Assembly: GCA_036250195.1 (NCBI GenBank)
Contig: JAVHZZ010000011.1
Coordinates: 54,870,811-54,934,810, forward strand
Direction: 5' to 3'
DNA length: 64,000 bases
DNA from: Mixophyes australis
Lineage: Eukaryota > Chordata > Amphibia > Anura > Limnodynastidae
The stretch's first letter is position 1; each line of letters starts with the position of its first letter. Positions 60,169 to 64,000 of this stretch are shown piece after piece. Under the pieces are notes generated by a model. It worked only from the letters and a program-made list of their open reading frames with translations, was not told the origin of the DNA and searched no databases. Both the position numbers and the translations under genes were made by a program.

Positions 60169-60526
60169 GTCACTCACATGAAAATAATTAATTAGCATGG
60201 GATCCTTTCGTCAGACAGTTGCAGATACAAATTTCCTCCAAAATCTCATAATAAATCAATACATTGTCAATATCAAAATAAATGCATTTACACTCCGAGC
60301 ACCCAGGACTTATCCTCTACGGCTCTGGGTGACAGTTATTAACCAGAGCCAAAGCGCCCATACATTAAATAAATAAATATATATATATATATGTAAATTA
60401 ATAAACATTCCCTTTAATACATTTTTACATCCTCTAGCGCTCGGGTTTAACCCCTCTGGTGCCAGGTATTAACCCTCTCGGCCACATCTACAGTAAGTCA
60501 TTTCTACGTAATCCAGCCACAATATT

Positions 60527-60976
60527 AATTTACTATAAGATTATAGATAAGTGTACACAATATCATTAAAAAATATCCCACTGTGTTAAATTAATTTCTT
60601 TTTTCATATGTGACAAATAAATTGGAAATTGTGGCTGAGTGGACATCCCTAAAGCACTGATGTACACAAGAGAATTAAGTATTTATTGTTTATACGTATT
60701 TGTTTTTTATTTATCTTTGTGAACACAATCAATAGGCTGTCACATAAGCAAATAAAACATGTGTCTGCAATCAAGAGTAATTTTAAAAATGCATTTTATG
60801 TACAGTAGACATTTATAACATCCTTATAAACATCTTATTGAAAAAAAATTGTCATTAATTACTATTATTAACAGATGACATAAGTTTTCTTTTCTGTGCA
60901 TCCTTCTGTGACTTTATATTGCACATATATATTGGATGCATCATGCAGTGTATTGTCTGTTACAGCAGAGCAGACC
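60527..60976. other. Intergenic AT-rich sequence, nothing recognised
   Basis: Spacer between the Gmr1-like element and the next repeats. No gene or element ends. Confidence 0.45.
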
Positions 60977-61110
60977 TAGAACCTTATTCATCAAGAGAAA
61001 TGTCTTTAGATTCACTCCTTGTTGAATATGGATGCGCCTAGGCCCGATTTACGTGTGTTTTTAAAAACCAAACAATACATTTGTTTTGCATGCCTTAATG
61101 AATCAGATCC
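60977..61110. mobile_element. Short MITE related to the CATTAATGAATCAG family
   Basis: Left CCTTATTCATCAAGAG and right TGCCTTAATGAATCAGATCC are inverted in the style of the GGGCCTGA family, with a ~100-bp core. Ends are diverged. Confidence 0.5.
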
Positions 61111-61149
61111 ACAACGTTTAGTTCATTTTGATGAACACCAGTTATACAA

Positions 61150-61260
61150 GGGGCTCCAAATTGTCTTTTCTTCCTCACAGAATTCAAAGGTACTGTCTGA
61201 GATGCTAATTTGTACACTATCATTAAAGTAATCCTCCATCATTCTACCAATGTAAAAATA
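61150..61260 (-). pseudogene. hAT transposase C-terminal fragment, second copy
   Basis: The stretch GGGGCTCCAAATTGTCTTTT through CTGTCTGAGATGCTAATTTG and AAAGTAATCCTCCATCATTC parallels 34666-34760, the hAT dimerisation segment on the minus strand. It is cut at 61260 by the LTR that follows. Confidence 0.6.
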
Positions 61261-61261
61261 T

Positions 61262-61917
61262 TTCTATGACGACTGGGAAGTCACTTCCGACTTTGCCCTG
61301 GCCATTGTTAAGGCAACGGTTGGGACAATCTGCTCTGATCACCACCTCCTGGCATAACAGGTAGCCCTTGTGCGTGCGCAACTTGTGTAAATTAATCAAC
61401 AGCCTCCTGAGGCTGATTAATTCTGCTAGGGACTGTTGGTTGCTGATTGGTGGTTCTATGTATTTAAGGCAGGGAGGGTTTAGCCTCCTTGTCGGTTATA
61501 GCATTCAGTTTCCTGTTAGCTGAACTGCTCCTGCCTGTGATTCTGTCTACTGATCTGACTACCATGCATGACCCCTGGCTTGTTCCCTGAATTTGATTAT
61601 TTGTTTGTGGCACCTGACCCTTGCCTGTGACCTGGACATCCCCGTTTGCTGCTAGCCCTGACCATTGCCTGCACCTCATCTCACTGTCTGTTTCTATCCT
61701 TGGACCCCAGCTTGTTCCTGACCATTCTTACCTCCTGACATCACCTCCTGTTCTGTGCTACGGTGTTGCTCATAAACTTGCATTACACTGAATTTAAGAC
61801 CTGGGGCATCTGAGTACCTGTGAGCATAACTAGTCTCTATGGGAAAGGCGGCTGCTAAAGGTGAAGACCTCTTCTCCTAGTTCTGCAAGTTTATGAAAAT
61901 ATCCATTAGCCGTAACA
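61262..61917 (+). repeat. 5' LTR (left end eroded) of a second chromovirus-like element
   Basis: Shares GACTGGGAAGTCACTTCC, TTTAAGGCAGGGAGGG and GGCATCTGAGTACC with the solo LTR at 19889-20620 and ends CCGTAACA. A TATTTAAG box lies at 61461-61468 and GTCGGTTATA about 30 bp later. The first ~60-80 bp of the LTR seem missing. The sequence after it (61918) is the primer-binding site. Confidence 0.8.
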
Positions 61918-61929
61918 TTATAACCGGCC
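61918..61929 (+). other. Primer-binding site, self-priming type
   Basis: TTATAACCGGCC follows the LTR directly. TATAACCGGC is the exact complement of GCCGGTTATA in the related solo LTR (20194-20203) and differs by one base from its own LTR (61491-61500). It has the same logic as the site at 24875. Confidence 0.6.
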
Positions 61930-61949
61930 AGTGAAGTTGCTTGGAGGGA

Positions 61950-62796
61950 ATTATGCATGTATGACAACGGAACAAATCTTTCTCCAGCCCAAGTCTTGGC
62001 GGGATAGATCCAAACTCTGTCACAGATGGTTCAAGGACTTTCGCACAGGTTGTCTGCGCAAGAAGAAGCCTATAAAACTCGCAAGCTCTTTCAAGGCCCG
62101 AAGTGGAGCCCAAATTGAACTTACCAGTCTTAGTTGGTGATAGAGTCTTATTATGCAACTTTAAAGAGAGTTGTAAGCTCTATTTTCACCTAAGATCACG
62201 TTCTTCAGGTTCTGAGCAACAAAGTGTCAGCATCATAATCTCTCTGCTCCAAGGTGACCCTCAGTCCTGGGCATTCAGTCTTCCTCCTACAAGTCCCTCT
62301 CTGCAATCAGTTGATGTTTTATTTAATGTCTTGGGTTTGATCTATGACGACCCGGACAGGGTGGCCTTGGCAGAGTCTCATTTCAGGCATTGAAACAATA
62401 GCGATGCACCGCCGAAAAATACTTTGCAGAGTTTAGGCGATGGTCCACTGAGCAATCCGGAGTCAATTCCGCCGAGGTCTATCTAAGCAAATCAAAGATT
62501 CTTTAGTGTAATATCCTATACTAACTTTCCTGGAAAACCTTATGCAGTTGGTAATCAAGATTGTTTGTAGGATCAAGGAAAGGAAAGCGGAGAGAGAGAT
62601 ATGTCCGTCTCTTCTTGTTCTCCGCCAACCTCATACTATGCACCGCTGGACATTTCGGAGCCTATGTAGGTAGGCGCCTATCGTCTCTCTTCAGAAGAAC
62701 GTTCCAGACAATGCTCTCTGGGCCTTTGCATGTATTGTGGCAACATGGGACACTTGCTTCGAGCCTGTCCCAATAGGCTGGGAAAAAAACAGGCCT
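61950..62796 (+). pseudogene. gag: Decayed gag of the second chromovirus-like element
   Basis: Capsid-like text SLLQGDPQSWAFSLPPTSPS and FNVLGLIYDDPDRVALAESH (62240-62390) matches the same region of the gag at 24888 ([22 protein letters not shown]). A CCHC knuckle CMYCGNMGHLLRAC lies at ~62728-62768. Frames are broken between these parts. Confidence 0.8.
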
Positions 62797-64000
62797 AGGT
62801 GTTGGTAAAGAGGTGTGTCTAGGTCGTCAGATAATCTCTTCAAAAAACTCTGTTTTGGTTCCAGCTTGGCTCATCTATTGTGCTCAGTCTTTTGATGTTT
62901 CAGGTTTTCTTGATAACAGGGCAGCCAGTAACTTCCTTGACCTTGAGCTGGCTTGGACATTTGGTATTCCATCCAATAAGTTGGAGTCCAGCGTTACTGC
63001 CTGTGGTTTGGATGGCAATCCCTTGACTGGAGGCAGAGATTTTGGCCAAGACTCCACCTCTACAATTGTTTGTGGGTATCCTCCACCAAGAGGCCCTTTC
63101 GTTCTATCTGATCTCATGCCCTTCTGTCCATTTGATTTTAGGGAATCCATGGCTTCAAAGCCATAATCCTCTTATTGATTGGAAGAAAGGGGAGATCATT
63201 CGTTGGAGTTCTGATTGCTCCTCCTCCTGCTTGACTATGTCTCTCCGAGCTCTGCGGCCCACTTGAACTTCTTTCTGCTCCATATCAGGACCATCGTGAT
63301 GTATTTTCTAAGAATAAGGTGGACACTCTTCAACTTCATCGGGAATATGACTGAGCAATTGCCCTTATTTCTGGGTCTAAATTGCCTAAGGGACCTCTTT
63401 ATGCCCTTTCTATCCCTGAGACTCAAGCAATGGAGCAGTATGTGGAAAAAAAAATCTCTCGAAGGGGTTCATTTGTCCTTCTAAATCTCTGGTAGGGGCC
63501 GGATGCTTCTTTGTAGCTAAGAAAGATGGTAGTTTGAGACCTTGCATTGACTTTCACGGTTTGAACAAAATTACGTAACCGGTCCCCCTCATCTCTGTAC
63601 TTTTCAATCAACTTAGATTAGCCACAATTTTTTCGACAATTGATCTACGGTGTGCCTATAATTTGGTGCGGATTAGAGAGGGAGATGAGTGGAAGACAGC
63701 CTTTAATACTCACTCGGGGCATTATGAATAATTGGTCATGCCATTCGGTCTCTGCAATGCCCCTGCAGTTTTTCAGGATCTTATCAATGACGTACTACGG
63801 GAATTCTACGGCAAATTTCTTGTGGTTTATTTGGATGACATTTTGATTTATTCACAATCTTTGGCTCAGCACCGTCAGCATGTCTAGGATGTGCTTCAGA
63901 AACTTCAACTACAGTTACACAAAACTTGAAAAGTGTGAGTTTGAAGTTACCCGTGTGACCTTCCTGGGTTATGTTATCTTCCCCAGTGGATTCTCTATGG
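62797..64000 (+). pseudogene. pol: Decayed pol (PR-RT) of the second chromovirus-like element, cut by the window end
   Basis: Protease remnant: FLDNRAASNFLDLELA, with DNR where DSG is expected, so catalytically lost, then LILGNPWLQSHNPLIDWKKG. RT remnant: [20 protein letters not shown] (~63495-63555), [20 protein letters not shown] (~63640-63700), [18 protein letters not shown] (~63738-63790) and [13 protein letters not shown] (~63825-63860). Several shifts and stops. RNase H and integrase should follow beyond the window. Confidence 0.88.

Larger units (their letters stand above)
56067..60521 (-). repeat. 5' LTR of the Gmr1-like element, split by two insertions
   Basis: LTR segments 56067-56356, 56869-57488 and 60169-60521 align in order with the 3' LTR at 47760-48949. 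Without the inserts it is ~1.25 kb, matching the ~1.19 kb of the other copy. On the minus strand it starts TGTGGCTGGATTACG. Confidence 0.82.

Overview
This window looks like a repeat-dense, AT-rich vertebrate nuclear genome, most likely an anuran amphibian. It has no bacterial-type gene packing and no operons. The only host gene I can support is the 3' end of MCAM (CD146/MUC18) on the + strand. It is cut into five small exons: two 36-nt stalk mini-exons (3991-4026 and 10035-10070), the transmembrane exon (17738-17879), a cytoplasmic-tail exon (24027-24138) and the terminal coding exon (29957-29983). A 3' UTR follows, with poly(A) signals near 31304-31317. Splice phases agree across all five exons. 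The peptide keeps the membrane span, the KKG juxtamembrane motif, a di-leucine and the final YxDL motif of MCAM.

Almost everything else recognisable is mobile DNA. Within the MCAM introns lie: TIR/MITE elements (69-1005, 5089-5405, 7040-7341, 7829-8212 with TTAA, 9630-9845); hAT elements with perfect 8-bp target-site duplications (11217-11952, 17959-18479, 21636-21877); a Ty3/gypsy relic (13480-16190) split by an LTR-like insert; a solo LTR with 5-bp TSD (19889-20620); a Tc1 element (22141-23652); and a full-length chromodomain Ty3/gypsy element with TSD ATACC in the last intron (24259-29724).

Downstream of MCAM, 33.5-37.1 kb holds a broken hAT transposon (minus strand) interrupted by a hairpin-rich insert. 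A nearly complete DIRS-like tyrosine-recombinase retrotransposon fills 37454-43400 (minus strand), with inverted termini and an internal complementary region. A second hAT relic carrying a BED-finger segment lies at 44.2-46.7 kb. From 47760 to 60521 lies one Ty3/gypsy-like element on the minus strand whose pol order reads INT-RT-RH (Gmr1-like). It is swollen by at least four insertions: a 1.6-kb element with 14-bp flanking repeats, a 2.4-kb insert containing a 1.4-kb foldback, a 0.5-kb AT-rich insert, and a 2.7-kb hAT element (TSD GTCACTCA) carrying a 34-bp minisatellite. The window ends inside another chromovirus-like element (LTR 61262-61917, then gag-PR-RT to 64000).

The most interesting signals are these. 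A shared promoter-like module (TATA box, then about 55-62 bp, then CGAAACGCGTTG) recurs in otherwise unrelated repeats. Two gypsy lineages show self-priming architecture, with a PBS complementary to sequence about 30 bp after the TATA box. The 47.8-60.5 kb element has INT before RT. The DIRS internal complementary region is intact. One tandem repeat forms hairpins with a compensatory base change. No RNA gene, CRISPR array or prokaryote-type system was found.
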